Assembly: GCA_005954745.1 (NCBI GenBank)
Contig: CP040678.1
Coordinates: forward strand, 434,001-498,000
Direction of reading: 5' to 3'
Source: Halostella pelagica
GTDB taxonomy: Archaea > Halobacteriota > Halobacteria > Halobacteriales > Natronoarchaeaceae
Length of the DNA stretch: 64,000 bases
Under the pieces are notes generated by a model. That model made no database searches. It worked only from the letters and a program-made list of their open reading frames with translations, and had not been told where the DNA came from. Below are positions 8,736-16,862 of this stretch, piece after piece; the first letter of the stretch is position 1, and each line of letters opens with the position of its first letter. The position numbers and the translations under genes were made by a program.

Positions 8736-9797
8736 TCAGAACTCCGTCACCACGGGTATCCCGACCGTGTCGAACTCGCTCATCGCGGCGACGCGGTCCG
8801 GCACGTCCGCCAGTGCGATGGTCTCCGAGACGATGGCTCCGGGGTCGAGTTTCCCGCGTTCGACCATACGGAATATCTCGTCGTAGCGGGTCGGCGGCAT
8901 CCCGAAGGACCCGAGGAAGTCGATCTCCTTCATCACCATCGCGTCCGTCGGCAGCGGTATCTCGCCGCCTTCCTCGCTGGTCGTCAGGCCGATCTGGAGG
9001 TGCTGGCCGGTCCGTCCGAGGCTGTCGAGCGCGTTGCGACACGTCTCGGCGACGCCGAGGCCGTCCACGGCGAGGTCGACGCCCCCGCCGGCAAGCGCTT
9101 TCGCGTGACTCCCGACGTTGTCGACCGCGCTGGCGTCGAGCGTCTCGTCCGCGCCGAGGTCGGCGGCGGCGTCGAGCTTCGACTGCTGGATGTCGACCGC
9201 GACAACGTTCGCGCCGAGCGCGTCGGCGATGTGTACGGCCGAGAGACCAACGCCCCCACAGCCGTGGACGGCGACCCAGTCGCCCGCCGACAGGTCGGCG
9301 CGATGGGAGAGTCCGTGAAACGCCGTTGCGAACCGGCAGCCGAGGGCGGCCATGTCGACGGAGTCGACGCCGTCCGGGAGTTTCACCGCGTTGTAGTCCG
9401 CGGCGCGGACCGGAAACGCCTCGGCGAACGCCCCCGGCGCTATCGATGCGAACCCGAGCGGGAGGACCGTCTCACAGACGTTCGCGCGACCGTTCCGACA
9501 GTGGTGGCAGGTGCCGTCGGAGAGCGCGAACGGCACGGCGACGCGGTCGCCCTCCCGGAGCGTCTCCACGTCCTCGCCGACTTCGGCGACGACTCCCGCG
9601 GGTTCGTGTCCGAGGACCTGGCCGGGTTGGGCCTGCGCACCGACCCACTCCCAGTCGCCCTGCCAGGCGTGCCAGTCGCTCCGGCAGACGCCGCAGGCCT
9701 CTGTCTCCACGACGACCTGTTCGGGGTCGGGGTCGGGTCGCTCGACCTCTTCGATGACGAGCGGTTCTCCGTGCTCTCGGAGGACGGCGGCTCGCAT
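8736..9797 (-). CDS. Zinc-dependent alcohol dehydrogenase (MDR superfamily)
   Basis: 353 aa. GroES-like N-terminal domain with the catalytic Zn ligand Cys in ACGVCRSDWH and GHEPAGVV (His/Glu pair), a structural Zn region reduced to CHHC..C (GTCHHCRNGRANVC), and an NAD(P) Rossmann motif GCGGVG near residue 180. It oxidises a primary or secondary alcohol, or reduces the aldehyde. The ATG at 9797 begins MRAAVLREHGEPL, the standard MDR start; reading frame upstream is open but antisense to the HhH-MutS gene. The two start codons face each other across 132 bp. Confidence 0.92.
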   Translation of the reverse strand: MRAAVLREHGEPLVIEEVERPDPDPEQVVVETEACGVCRSDWHAWQGDWEWVGAQAQPGQVLGHEPAGVVAEVGEDVETLREGDRVAVPFALSDGTCHHCRNGRANVCETVLPLGFASIAPGAFAEAFPVRAADYNAVKLPDGVDSVDMAALGCRFATAFHGLSHRADLSAGDWVAVHGCGGVGLSAVHIADALGANVVAVDIQQSKLDAAADLGADETLDASAVDNVGSHAKALAGGGVDLAVDGLGVAETCRNALDSLGRTGQHLQIGLTTSEEGGEIPLPTDAMVMKEIDFLGSFGMPPTRYDEIFRMVERGKLDPGAIVSETIALADVPDRVAAMSEFDTVGIPVVTEF

Positions 9798-9929
9798 ACG
9801 GTCCGTGACACCGCGCACCACGAAAAATCCGGCGTCGAGTCCGGTCTCGGCCTCACCCGTCGCAGTGGTCCGACTCCGCGCGCCGCCGGGACCGCACCGG
9901 TTAAGACCGCCCGCTCGCCAGACGTACCC

Positions 9930-11720
9930 ATGCGACTGGAGGAGTACTGGGGCGTCGGGCCGAAGACCCGCGAACTGCTGGAGACGGAACTCGGCGTCGA
10001 GGACGCCGTGACCGCTATCGAATCGGCCGACGTTCGGACCCTGACGGAAGCCGGGTTGAGTCGCGGCCGCGCCACGCGCATCCTGCGGCGCGCGAACGGC
10101 GAGGCCGGCATGGACGTCCTGGCGACGAGCGACGGGCGGTCGGTGTACAAGGAACTGCTCGAACTGGCACGGCAGTACGCCGTCACGCAAGACGCCGCGG
10201 ACAGGATTCAGGTGTTGACGCCGACGCCTTCCCACGAGACGCGAGTGAAGCGACTCCACGCCGTGCTCTCGGCGCGCGACACGTGGACCGATCTCGACGA
10301 GGAGACCCGCGAAACCGTACTCGACGCGTTCGCGGAGTACGACGAGACGGGCGGCGGCGAGCGACCCGCAGTCGAAGCGGCGCTGGCGCTGCGCGAGGCG
10401 GACGTGACGGAGGGCGCGTTCGACGCCATCGCCGCGGTCGATCCAGACGCGCTGGCCGAGGCCGCCGACGCCCTCGCCGCGCTGGACGACGGTCGCGTCC
10501 GCGATGGCGTCGACGACGACCTGGACCGCCTCCGCAACGCGCTGACGGCTGTCGAATCGGCATCGTCGAGTCCCGTCGAAGTCGTCGACGCGGTCCGCGA
10601 CGGCGACGTTCGCCGCACCGACGCGTTCCGGGACTCGTTCGTCGACCACCTCGCGGGCAAACCGGGCGTCACCGCGGGCCGCGTCCGGGAGGCCATGCCG
10701 GACGAGGCGGCGGACGCGACGGATTTCGTCGCGCGGACGCTCCGGGCACTCGTCGACGACCTCCGGGGCGCGGTCGAGGACCGCGAGGCGGCGGTCGCCG
10801 CGGACCTCCGGGAGGAGATCGAGGCGGCCCGGGCGGACGTCGACGTCGCGGTGGAGGCGGTCGGCGACATCGCCTTTCACCTCTCGCTCGCGCGGTTCGC
10901 CGAGGCGCACGACCTGACTCGGCCGGAGTTCGTCGACGACGGGGTCGCCGTCGTCGGTGCCCGTAACCTCTCGATCGCGGCGAGCGACGAGGCGGTACAG
11001 CCGGTCACCTACGCCCTCGGCGACCACGACGTGGACGAGGTTCCGACGTCCCGCGATACGGCGGACGCGGCGGTCGGCGTTCCCGGTGAGGAGCGGGTGT
11101 CCGTCCTGACCGGGGCCAACAGCGGCGGGAAGACGACGCTACTGGAGACGCTCTGTCAGGTGGTCTTGCTGTCGGCGATGGGTCTGCCCGTCCCGGCGGA
11201 GCGAGCGGCGGTCGCGGATTTCGACACCGTTGTCTTCCACCGGCGGCACGCGAGTTTCAACGCGGGCGTACTGGAGTCGACCCTTCGCTCTATCGTCCCG
11301 CCGCTGTCGGCGTCGGACCGGACGCTGATGCTGGTCGACGAGTTCGAGGCCATCACTGAACCCGGCAGCGCCGCGGACCTCCTGCACGGACTGGTCCGCC
11401 TCGCCGTCGACGAGGGCGCTCTGGGGACGTTCGTTACCCACCTTGCGGACGACCTCGAACCGCTTCCCAACGCGGCGCGGACCGACGGCATCTTCGCGGA
11501 GGGGTTGACGCCCGACCTGGAACTCGAAGTCGACTACCAGCCCCGCTTCGGCACGGTTGGGCGTTCGACGCCGGAGTTCATCGTTTCCAGACTAGTGGCT
11601 GACGCGAGCGACCGAACCGAGCGGGCAGGCTTCGAAACCCTCGCGGAGGCGGTCGGTCACGAGACGGTCCAGCGAACGCTGGCGGAAGCGTGGGAGGAAC
11701 GGCCCGCCGACGGTCGCTGA
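9930..11720 (+). CDS. HhH-containing MutS-family ATPase (non-canonical MutS)
   Basis: 596 aa. The N-terminal 50 residues form helix-hairpin-helix motifs (YWGVGPKTRELLETELGV, then a second copy). A coiled-coil clamp-like middle part follows, then the MutS-type ABC ATPase with Walker A TGANSGGKTTLLETL near 394 and Walker B LMLVDEFEA near 470. It lacks the mismatch-binding domain I (no GDFYE motif), so it is not a canonical mismatch sensor; the organisation resembles the MutS2/MutS5 groups described in archaea. Possible roles are processing of branched DNA or recombination control. Divergent from the alcohol dehydrogenase. Confidence 0.85.
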   Translation: MRLEEYWGVGPKTRELLETELGVEDAVTAIESADVRTLTEAGLSRGRATRILRRANGEAGMDVLATSDGRSVYKELLELARQYAVTQDAADRIQVLTPTPSHETRVKRLHAVLSARDTWTDLDEETRETVLDAFAEYDETGGGERPAVEAALALREADVTEGAFDAIAAVDPDALAEAADALAALDDGRVRDGVDDDLDRLRNALTAVESASSSPVEVVDAVRDGDVRRTDAFRDSFVDHLAGKPGVTAGRVREAMPDEAADATDFVARTLRALVDDLRGAVEDREAAVAADLREEIEAARADVDVAVEAVGDIAFHLSLARFAEAHDLTRPEFVDDGVAVVGARNLSIAASDEAVQPVTYALGDHDVDEVPTSRDTADAAVGVPGEERVSVLTGANSGGKTTLLETLCQVVLLSAMGLPVPAERAAVADFDTVVFHRRHASFNAGVLESTLRSIVPPLSASDRTLMLVDEFEAITEPGSAADLLHGLVRLAVDEGALGTFVTHLADDLEPLPNAARTDGIFAEGLTPDLELEVDYQPRFGTVGRSTPEFIVSRLVADASDRTERAGFETLAEAVGHETVQRTLAEAWEERPADGR

Positions 11721-11857
11721 TAGCAACCGTTGTAACTGTGTACCGGTGCTCGCCGGTGATGTCGCCGAACTACCGAACTGACTTCCAATACCCTCTGAGG
11801 ACGGCGATACGACTGGTCGGCGAGTACGCGAAAACGGGCGTGGTCACGGCGAACGTG

Positions 11858-12106
11858 TTACCGCTTGTACGTTCGCAGTTGAGCGCGGTCGGCGTTCGGC
11901 CGTTCGGTACCGGTCACGCTGGTGAGCTTCTTGTACCCCCAGGTGAGCAGTATGAGGCCGATGACGAACCAGGCCGTCGCGCCTATCAAATGCGTTTTCG
12001 GCGGCAACGCTGCTCCGAGGAGCGGCCCCCGCATGATGAACCACGCGGCCATAAGCGTTATTAGTAATCCTGCGATGCTGACAGCGACGTTGATGCGTTT
12101 TCCCAT
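11858..12106 (-). CDS. Small two-helix membrane protein
   Basis: 82 aa, MGKRINVAVSIAGLLITLMA. Two hydrophobic segments, about 7-25 and 42-60, separated by a short loop with a Pro-Pro turn, and a basic/polar C-terminus. Both ends are probably cytoplasmic (positive-inside). Family not recognised. It lies convergent to the HhH-MutS gene with 137 bp between. Confidence 0.65.
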   Translation of the reverse strand: MGKRINVAVSIAGLLITLMAAWFIMRGPLLGAALPPKTHLIGATAWFVIGLILLTWGYKKLTSVTGTERPNADRAQLRTYKR

Positions 12107-12462
12107 AGTTACACAACCCCCCTGCGACGGCCACCCCGGACCGTCACATGGATCGCATTACCCGCTACGTACCTATTACTACGTAAATGTATGCCAAATT
12201 GTAATGCAAAAAGAAAGATTGGAAATTCTAAATAAGTCGGATCAGATATGAAATCGCACAGTCAGATCGCGGTCGCCGTCCGAACGAAGACGGACAGTGC
12301 CCTGCCTTGGTCATAGCGCATCGGCTCCGCGCCGCGTCTACTGTAACTGACGGCCGCTTCTCCGACACGTCGATGACGTACAACCTGAATAGGATACCAC
12401 TCAAACTCTGTTGGGTTAGAACAAGCACAATTGTTTTACGTGCTACTGTACTTGCTTTACGC
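12107..12462. other. AT-richer intergenic region carrying the cbiT promoter
   Basis: 356 bp without a supported gene. The stretch 12140-12260 is clearly lower in GC than its surroundings and contains cattac (12156-12161) and its reverse complement gtaatg (12201-12206), flanking tacgtacc/tacgta segments. Its role is not evident. The right end (12400-12462) carries the CAA-N6-TTG element and the promoter of cbiT. Confidence 0.5.
12404..12440 (+). promoter_or_regulatory. Putative cobalamin-regulon operator/promoter of cbiTLFG (site 1)
   Basis: Contains gttgggttagaacaagcaca followed by attgtttta. The core inverted repeat AACAA-N6-TTGTT is 12420-12435. The distance from the TTG to the cbiT ATG (12463) is 29 bp, so the trailing tttta sits at the TATA-box position for a leaderless mRNA. 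The same element occurs at four other cobalamin promoters in this window. The bound regulator is not identified. Confidence 0.6.
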
Positions 12463-13041
12463 ATGCCACGGGTGGAGCTACCCCACGACGCGAAAGCCGG
12501 GCCGACGAAATCCGAGGTGCGGGCCGTGTTGCTCGGAAAGTTGGCGCTCGGACCGTCCGACCACTTCGTCGAAGTCGGGTCCTGTACCGGGGCCGTGACG
12601 ATAGAGGCGGCACGACGCGCCGGCCGCGTGACGGCGATAGAACGCAAGGAATCGCGCGCGGAGACGACGCGGAAGAACCTCGCCGCGAACGGCGTCGACG
12701 GCGTTGAGGTCCGCATCGCCGAAGCGCCCGAGGGACTGCCGGACGACGCGGACGCGCTCTTTCTCGGCGGGAGTCGCAACTACGAGGCCGTCCTCGACCA
12801 CGCCGTCGAGGCGGGGGTCGAGACGGTCGTGATGAACGTCTCGCGGCTCGAAGTCGCGGGCGCGGCGACCGAAGCGTTCCGCGAGCGCGACCTGCTCGAC
12901 GACGTCGTCCAGTTCCAGGTGAGCCACGGCTACGAACTCGCCGGCGCGACGAGTTTCGATTCGGAGAACCCCGTGTACATGCTCGTCGGCGGAGCGAGCG
13001 ACGGACCCGTTGAGGGCGACGCGGGAGGTGCCGGCAGATGA
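12463..13041 (+). CDS. cbiT: Cobalt-precorrin-6B (C15) methyltransferase/decarboxylase subunit
   Basis: 192 aa class I SAM methyltransferase. The SAM-binding motif is HFVEVGSCTGAVTIEAAR, followed by the acidic loop AIERKESRAE. CbiT methylates C15 and decarboxylates the C12 acetate of cobalt-precorrin-6B/7. First gene of a tight operon cbiT-cbiL-cbiF-cbiG; its stop overlaps the cbiL ATG (ATGA at 13038-13041). The ATG at 12463 fits the family N-terminus (MPRVELPHDAKAGPTKSEVR) and a leaderless start below the shared regulatory element. Upstream in-frame codons are rejected for those reasons. Confidence 0.93.
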   Translation: MPRVELPHDAKAGPTKSEVRAVLLGKLALGPSDHFVEVGSCTGAVTIEAARRAGRVTAIERKESRAETTRKNLAANGVDGVEVRIAEAPEGLPDDADALFLGGSRNYEAVLDHAVEAGVETVVMNVSRLEVAGAATEAFRERDLLDDVVQFQVSHGYELAGATSFDSENPVYMLVGGASDGPVEGDAGGAGR

Positions 13042-13814
13042 CCCTCTACGGTGTCGGTCTCGGCCCCGGCGACGCCGAACTGATCACGGTCAAGGGCAAG
13101 CGAGCGCTCGAAGCGGCGGATGTCGTCTATTCGCCCGGCCGCCTCTCCCGGACGGTCGCCACCGAACACGTCCCCGAGGAGCGCATCGGCGACCTCGACT
13201 TCCCGATGACCCGCGACGAGGAGAAACTCCGGCGGGCCTGGAAGGAGGCCGCCGCCGAGATAGCGCCCGAAGCGAGAGAGAGCGACGCCGCCTTCGTGAC
13301 GCTCGGCGACCCGAACGTCTACTCCACGTTCGGCCACCTGCGCCGGACGATGGACCATTTCCACCCCGATGTCGACCTCGAACTCGTCCCCGGCGTCAGC
13401 GCGGTCACCGCGTTCACGACGGCGCTCGGCGTCGAGATAGACGCCGGTGCGGGTCTGGCGCTCCGCGAAGCCGCACAGGGGGCGTCGCCGACCGGACCGG
13501 ACCGGATGGTTCTGTTCAAAGTCACTGACGCACCGGCCACTCACGAGGGACTCGCCGACGCGGGGTACGACGTGACGTACGGCCGCCGGCTCTACATGGA
13601 GCAGGGCGAGACGCTCGTGACGGAGGACCCGGCGGAGATCGCCGAACGCGACTACTACACGCTTGCCTACGCGGAGAAGGCCGACCTGTCGGTCGACCGC
13701 GCAACGGCGAAGTTCGGCCACAGCGAGGAACGCGCGGAGGCGGCGGAACACGGGGACGAGGTCGAGCCCCGTAGGTCGGACCGCCGCGACGAGGGGGTGC
13801 CGTCCGATGACTAA
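13038..13814 (+). CDS. cbiL: Cobalt-factor-II C20-methyltransferase
   Basis: 258 aa tetrapyrrole (SUMT-like) methylase. Motifs: GVGLGPGDAELIT at the N-terminus (SAM-binding P-loop region), VTLGDPNVYSTFGH, and LVPGVSAVTAF. CbiL adds the C20 methyl group. A strong Shine-Dalgarno sequence GGAGGTG at 13024-13030 lies 7 bp before the ATG, which overlaps the cbiT stop. The C-terminal 25 residues are an acidic/basic low-complexity tail. Overlaps cbiF by 8 bp, indicating translational coupling. Confidence 0.93.
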   Translation: MTLYGVGLGPGDAELITVKGKRALEAADVVYSPGRLSRTVATEHVPEERIGDLDFPMTRDEEKLRRAWKEAAAEIAPEARESDAAFVTLGDPNVYSTFGHLRRTMDHFHPDVDLELVPGVSAVTAFTTALGVEIDAGAGLALREAAQGASPTGPDRMVLFKVTDAPATHEGLADAGYDVTYGRRLYMEQGETLVTEDPAEIAERDYYTLAYAEKADLSVDRATAKFGHSEERAEAAEHGDEVEPRRSDRRDEGVPSDD

Positions 13815-14691
13815 CGATTCCACTGACCCGCAGGCGGCGATAGACGAAGCGAGCGAACAGCGCCAGCGCGAGCGCGACCCACGCGTGTACGAACACACTG
13901 CGGGCGACGTACAGGAGGGGATCCCGTTCATCGGCGCGGGTCCGGGCGACCCCGGCCTGCTGACCGTGACCGGGAAGGAACTGGTCGAGGACGCGGACCT
14001 CGTGGTCCACGCGGGGTCGCTGGTCAACAGCGAACTACTCGACGAGTACTGCGCCGACGCCGAACTGGTCAACTCCGTCGGCAAGGACCTCGAAGAGCTG
14101 ATCCCGCTGATGCGGGACGCCTACCAGGACGACCGTGAAGTCGTGCGCCTGCACAGCGGCGACCCCGCCATCTACGGCGCGGCGCTGGAGCAGATGGACG
14201 CGCTGGAACACGAGGGCGTCCCCACCTACTTCGTCCCCGGCGTCACCTCGGCGTTCGCCGCGAGCGCCACCTTGCGGACGCAACTGACGCTGAACGAGAC
14301 GGCGAATCACGTCGCGTTCACCCGGCCGCAGGGGAAGACGCTGGACCCCGAGGACGACCACATCACGGAGTTCGCCGAGATGGGCGACGTGACGACGTGC
14401 ATCTACCTCGGCACGCACGCCGTCGCGGACACGATGGACCGCCTGCTCGACGAGGGCGTCGACCCCGACACGCCGGTGACGGTAGTTTATCACGCCTCGT
14501 GGCCCGACGAGGACATCGTCGAGGGAACCGTCGCGACCATCGGCGACCGCCTGGAGGACGCGGGCTACCGCGCTTCCGCGATGGTGATAATCGGGCAGGC
14601 CGGAACGGGTGCGGGGTACGAGCGCTCGTACCTCTACGGCGACTGGGCGAACCGCGGACAGAACGACGGCGAAACCGAGGCTGATGACTGA
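13807..14691 (+). CDS. cbiF: Cobalt-precorrin-4 C11-methyltransferase
   Basis: 294 aa. After an acidic N-terminal extension of about 40 residues come FIGAGPGDPGLLTVTGKEL, VRLHSGDPAIYGA, and VPGVTSAFAASATL, the CbiF/CobM signatures. It methylates C11 of cobalt-precorrin-4. Start at the ATG 13807 inside the end of cbiL; a GAGGGGGTG stretch about 8 bp upstream can act as ribosome-binding site. CbiG follows after 2 bp. Confidence 0.94.
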   Translation: MTNDSTDPQAAIDEASEQRQRERDPRVYEHTAGDVQEGIPFIGAGPGDPGLLTVTGKELVEDADLVVHAGSLVNSELLDEYCADAELVNSVGKDLEELIPLMRDAYQDDREVVRLHSGDPAIYGAALEQMDALEHEGVPTYFVPGVTSAFAASATLRTQLTLNETANHVAFTRPQGKTLDPEDDHITEFAEMGDVTTCIYLGTHAVADTMDRLLDEGVDPDTPVTVVYHASWPDEDIVEGTVATIGDRLEDAGYRASAMVIIGQAGTGAGYERSYLYGDWANRGQNDGETEADD

Positions 14692-14693
14692 CA

Positions 14694-15686
14694 ATGAGTA
14701 CTGACGCCAACGACACTGACGGGGACGCATCGACCGACGACAGCGGCGGGCACTGTAGCACGCCGGACAGCGACGGCGAAGTCGCCGAGGAGATAGCGAT
14801 CATCTCCTTCGAGCGGAAGCTAGACACCGCCGAGGAGATCAAGGAGGGCATCGGCGACCGCTACGACAGCATCGACATCATCGAGTACCACGGCGACGTG
14901 TTCGAAGAGCACTGGGGCGAGTACGACTGCTTCGTCGGTCTGATGGCGAGCGGCATCGCGATGCGCAAGACCGCGCCCCTGCTCGACGACAAGTGGGACG
15001 ACCCCGCCATCTGTGTCGTCGACGAGGAGTTGACGTGGGCTATCCCGATCACGGGCGGGCACCACGGTGCGAACCAGGTCGCGGACGACCTCGCGTCGAT
15101 GGGCGCGGTTCCGGCGATGACGACCGCCAGCGAGGCCGCCGACAAACAAGGCGTCGAGAAGCGGGCGAAGGCGCTCGACGCCCACGTGGTCAACGGCGAT
15201 TCGACGGTGGCGACGAACCTCGCGGTATTGGACGAGGAACTCGGCCCCATCGAGCGCCTCGACGGCCCGAAGGCCGTCCTCGTGGGCGACGACGTGACCG
15301 TCCTGAAACGCAATCTGGACGACGGCGTCGTACTCGGCACGGGGAGCGTCTCCGACGCGGACAAAGAGCAGTTCCACGCGGCGTGGGAGCGGGCGCTCGA
15401 CGAGGCGGGCACGGACTGGGACCACGTGGAGTTCGTCGCCACCGGTACGCGCAAGGAGGAGGAACCCGGCCTGCTCGAAGCGGCCGAGGCGAAGGGCCTC
15501 GGCGTCATATCGTTCGAGAAAGAAGACCTCGAATCGTACGAAGGGCCGACCCCATCGCGCTCGAAGGAACTGATCGGTTGGCCCGGTATCGCCGAAGCGA
15601 GCGCCATCGCGGCAGGCGCTGAACACGAACTCCTGCTGGAGAAGATCAGCCACGACGACGCCGTGACGGTCGCGATCGGACGGTAG
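14694..15686 (+). CDS. cbiG: Cobalt-precorrin-5A hydrolase
   Basis: 330 aa. A Ser/Asp-rich N-terminus (1-30), then the CbiG N and mid domains with LMASGIAMRKTAPLL and ITGGHHGANQVADDLA, and a C-terminal domain with FVATGTRKEEEPGLLEAA. CbiG opens the delta-lactone ring of cobalt-precorrin-5A, releasing acetaldehyde, and is specific to the cobalt-early (anaerobic) route. Last gene of the cbiTLFG operon. Confidence 0.93.
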   Translation: MSTDANDTDGDASTDDSGGHCSTPDSDGEVAEEIAIISFERKLDTAEEIKEGIGDRYDSIDIIEYHGDVFEEHWGEYDCFVGLMASGIAMRKTAPLLDDKWDDPAICVVDEELTWAIPITGGHHGANQVADDLASMGAVPAMTTASEAADKQGVEKRAKALDAHVVNGDSTVATNLAVLDEELGPIERLDGPKAVLVGDDVTVLKRNLDDGVVLGTGSVSDADKEQFHAAWERALDEAGTDWDHVEFVATGTRKEEEPGLLEAAEAKGLGVISFEKEDLESYEGPTPSRSKELIGWPGIAEASAIAAGAEHELLLEKISHDDAVTVAIGR

Positions 15687-15751
15687 CGGCGATACTGGCT
15701 GCTTTCTCCCCGTTATTCACCGGCTGGAACCGGTCGGCGGACCGCTGGGTG

Positions 15752-16219
15752 TTACGAGTGAGTCTCGGTACGTATCCCGTCGACGACCTGCAGAACGGCT
15801 CCGAGTCCGGTGCAAATGAGGCCGGCCGGAACGAACACCAGGCCCATGCTGAACGCGCTACTGATCCGCAGTACGTAGTAGCTTCCGGTGAGGCTCCAGA
15901 GTATCGATAACGCGTACTGGGAGACCAGCAGGAACACGGCACTGCCACCGACAGCGGCTCCGAGCGTAAGCAGTCGCAGCGGCCATTCTCTCGGGGTGCA
16001 CGTTTGAACGACGAGATACAGCAGTCCCGCCTCGGCGAGCGCGAGGACTCCAGCCACCAGATAGATCATGACGAAGATACCGGCGAGACCGGCCGCGAAC
16101 CCGTCTCCGGGCGGGTTTTCGGGGATGGTCGCGAACGTGACCCCGGCAGTGACGAGGGCGAACACGCCGAGAACGGCGGTTCCGATCGCGACGATGCGGG
16201 GCGTTGGAGGGAATCGCAT
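15752..16219 (-). CDS. Four-helix membrane protein
   Basis: 155 aa from the ATG at 16219 (MRFPPTPRIVAIGTAVLGVF). Four hydrophobic segments, short polar tails, no recognised motif. In the same frame upstream (78 codons) the sequence is non-hydrophobic and overlaps the DCC gene, so the internal ATG is preferred. Convergent with cbiG, 65 bp apart. It belongs to the non-cobalamin block that splits the cbi cluster. Confidence 0.65.
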   Translation of the reverse strand: MRFPPTPRIVAIGTAVLGVFALVTAGVTFATIPENPPGDGFAAGLAGIFVMIYLVAGVLALAEAGLLYLVVQTCTPREWPLRLLTLGAAVGGSAVFLLVSQYALSILWSLTGSYYVLRISSAFSMGLVFVPAGLICTGLGAVLQVVDGIRTETHS

Positions 16220-16298
16220 GAGCGTAATTCCGGAATAGAGACAATAAGTTCTCTGAAAGCGGGAAGCGTCCCGTCCCGACGAGGTGCGGAGCGCAGCG

Positions 16299-16715
16299 CT
16301 ACTCCAGTAGCCGACCGCGAACGTCGCCGTCCGGGATCTCACAGCGGTCCTTCTCGCCGAACCATCGGTACCGATTGGCGGCCACGAAGTCGTAGATCCG
16401 GTCGCGGATCGACCGCGGGACGACTCGGGCCAGTCGCAACAGCGCGTACACACCGCCCAGATGCGCGGCGATCCTGATCACGGCGTCCGTCTTCACGTAA
16501 CAGTCGTCACCCTCGATCAGCACGACTGACTCCAGTTCGTCGGTCGGGAGGTCGTGTTCGGCGAGCAGGGCTTTCCCGACGTCCGACTGGAGCGGTGCGA
16601 AGCGGAACGTCGCCTCCGGGTCCCGCGGTACGATGAACTGGACGAACCCGCTGCAGAGATTACAGACGCCGTCGAACAGGACGACCGGGCCGCCGTCCGG
16701 TTTGTCCGCGGTCAT
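16299..16715 (-). CDS. DCC-family thiol-disulfide oxidoreductase-like protein (DUF393)
   Basis: 138 aa. The diagnostic DGVCNLCSGFVQFI (CxxC variant, Cys 18 and 21) stands at the N-terminus, with RFAPLQSDVGKALL and a C-terminal RYRWFGEKDRCEIP. The family has a thioredoxin-like fold. DCC genes frequently lie next to, or are fused to, HTTM membrane proteins, as here with the divergent gene at 16863. The shared intergenic region is 147 bp. Molecular role unknown. Confidence 0.88.
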   Translation of the reverse strand: MTADKPDGGPVVLFDGVCNLCSGFVQFIVPRDPEATFRFAPLQSDVGKALLAEHDLPTDELESVVLIEGDDCYVKTDAVIRIAAHLGGVYALLRLARVVPRSIRDRIYDFVAANRYRWFGEKDRCEIPDGDVRGRLLE

Positions 16716-16862
16716 CGATCGCGTTCCCTTGGTTCCCGTGATAATTGCCCTTGGGATCCGTGATAATTGAGGGTTTCGGGCGGACGCCGCGCGTTCGTTT
16801 CACGATACAGAAAACTTATTTACACCTGGGAGGGAGGCTGGCGAACGGGTCGCCCGGTACGT

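Noticed and set aside
9798-11027. Extended reading frame of the alcohol dehydrogenase (763 aa)
   Set aside because: It is antisense to the HhH-MutS gene; MDR family homology begins at the ATG 9797.
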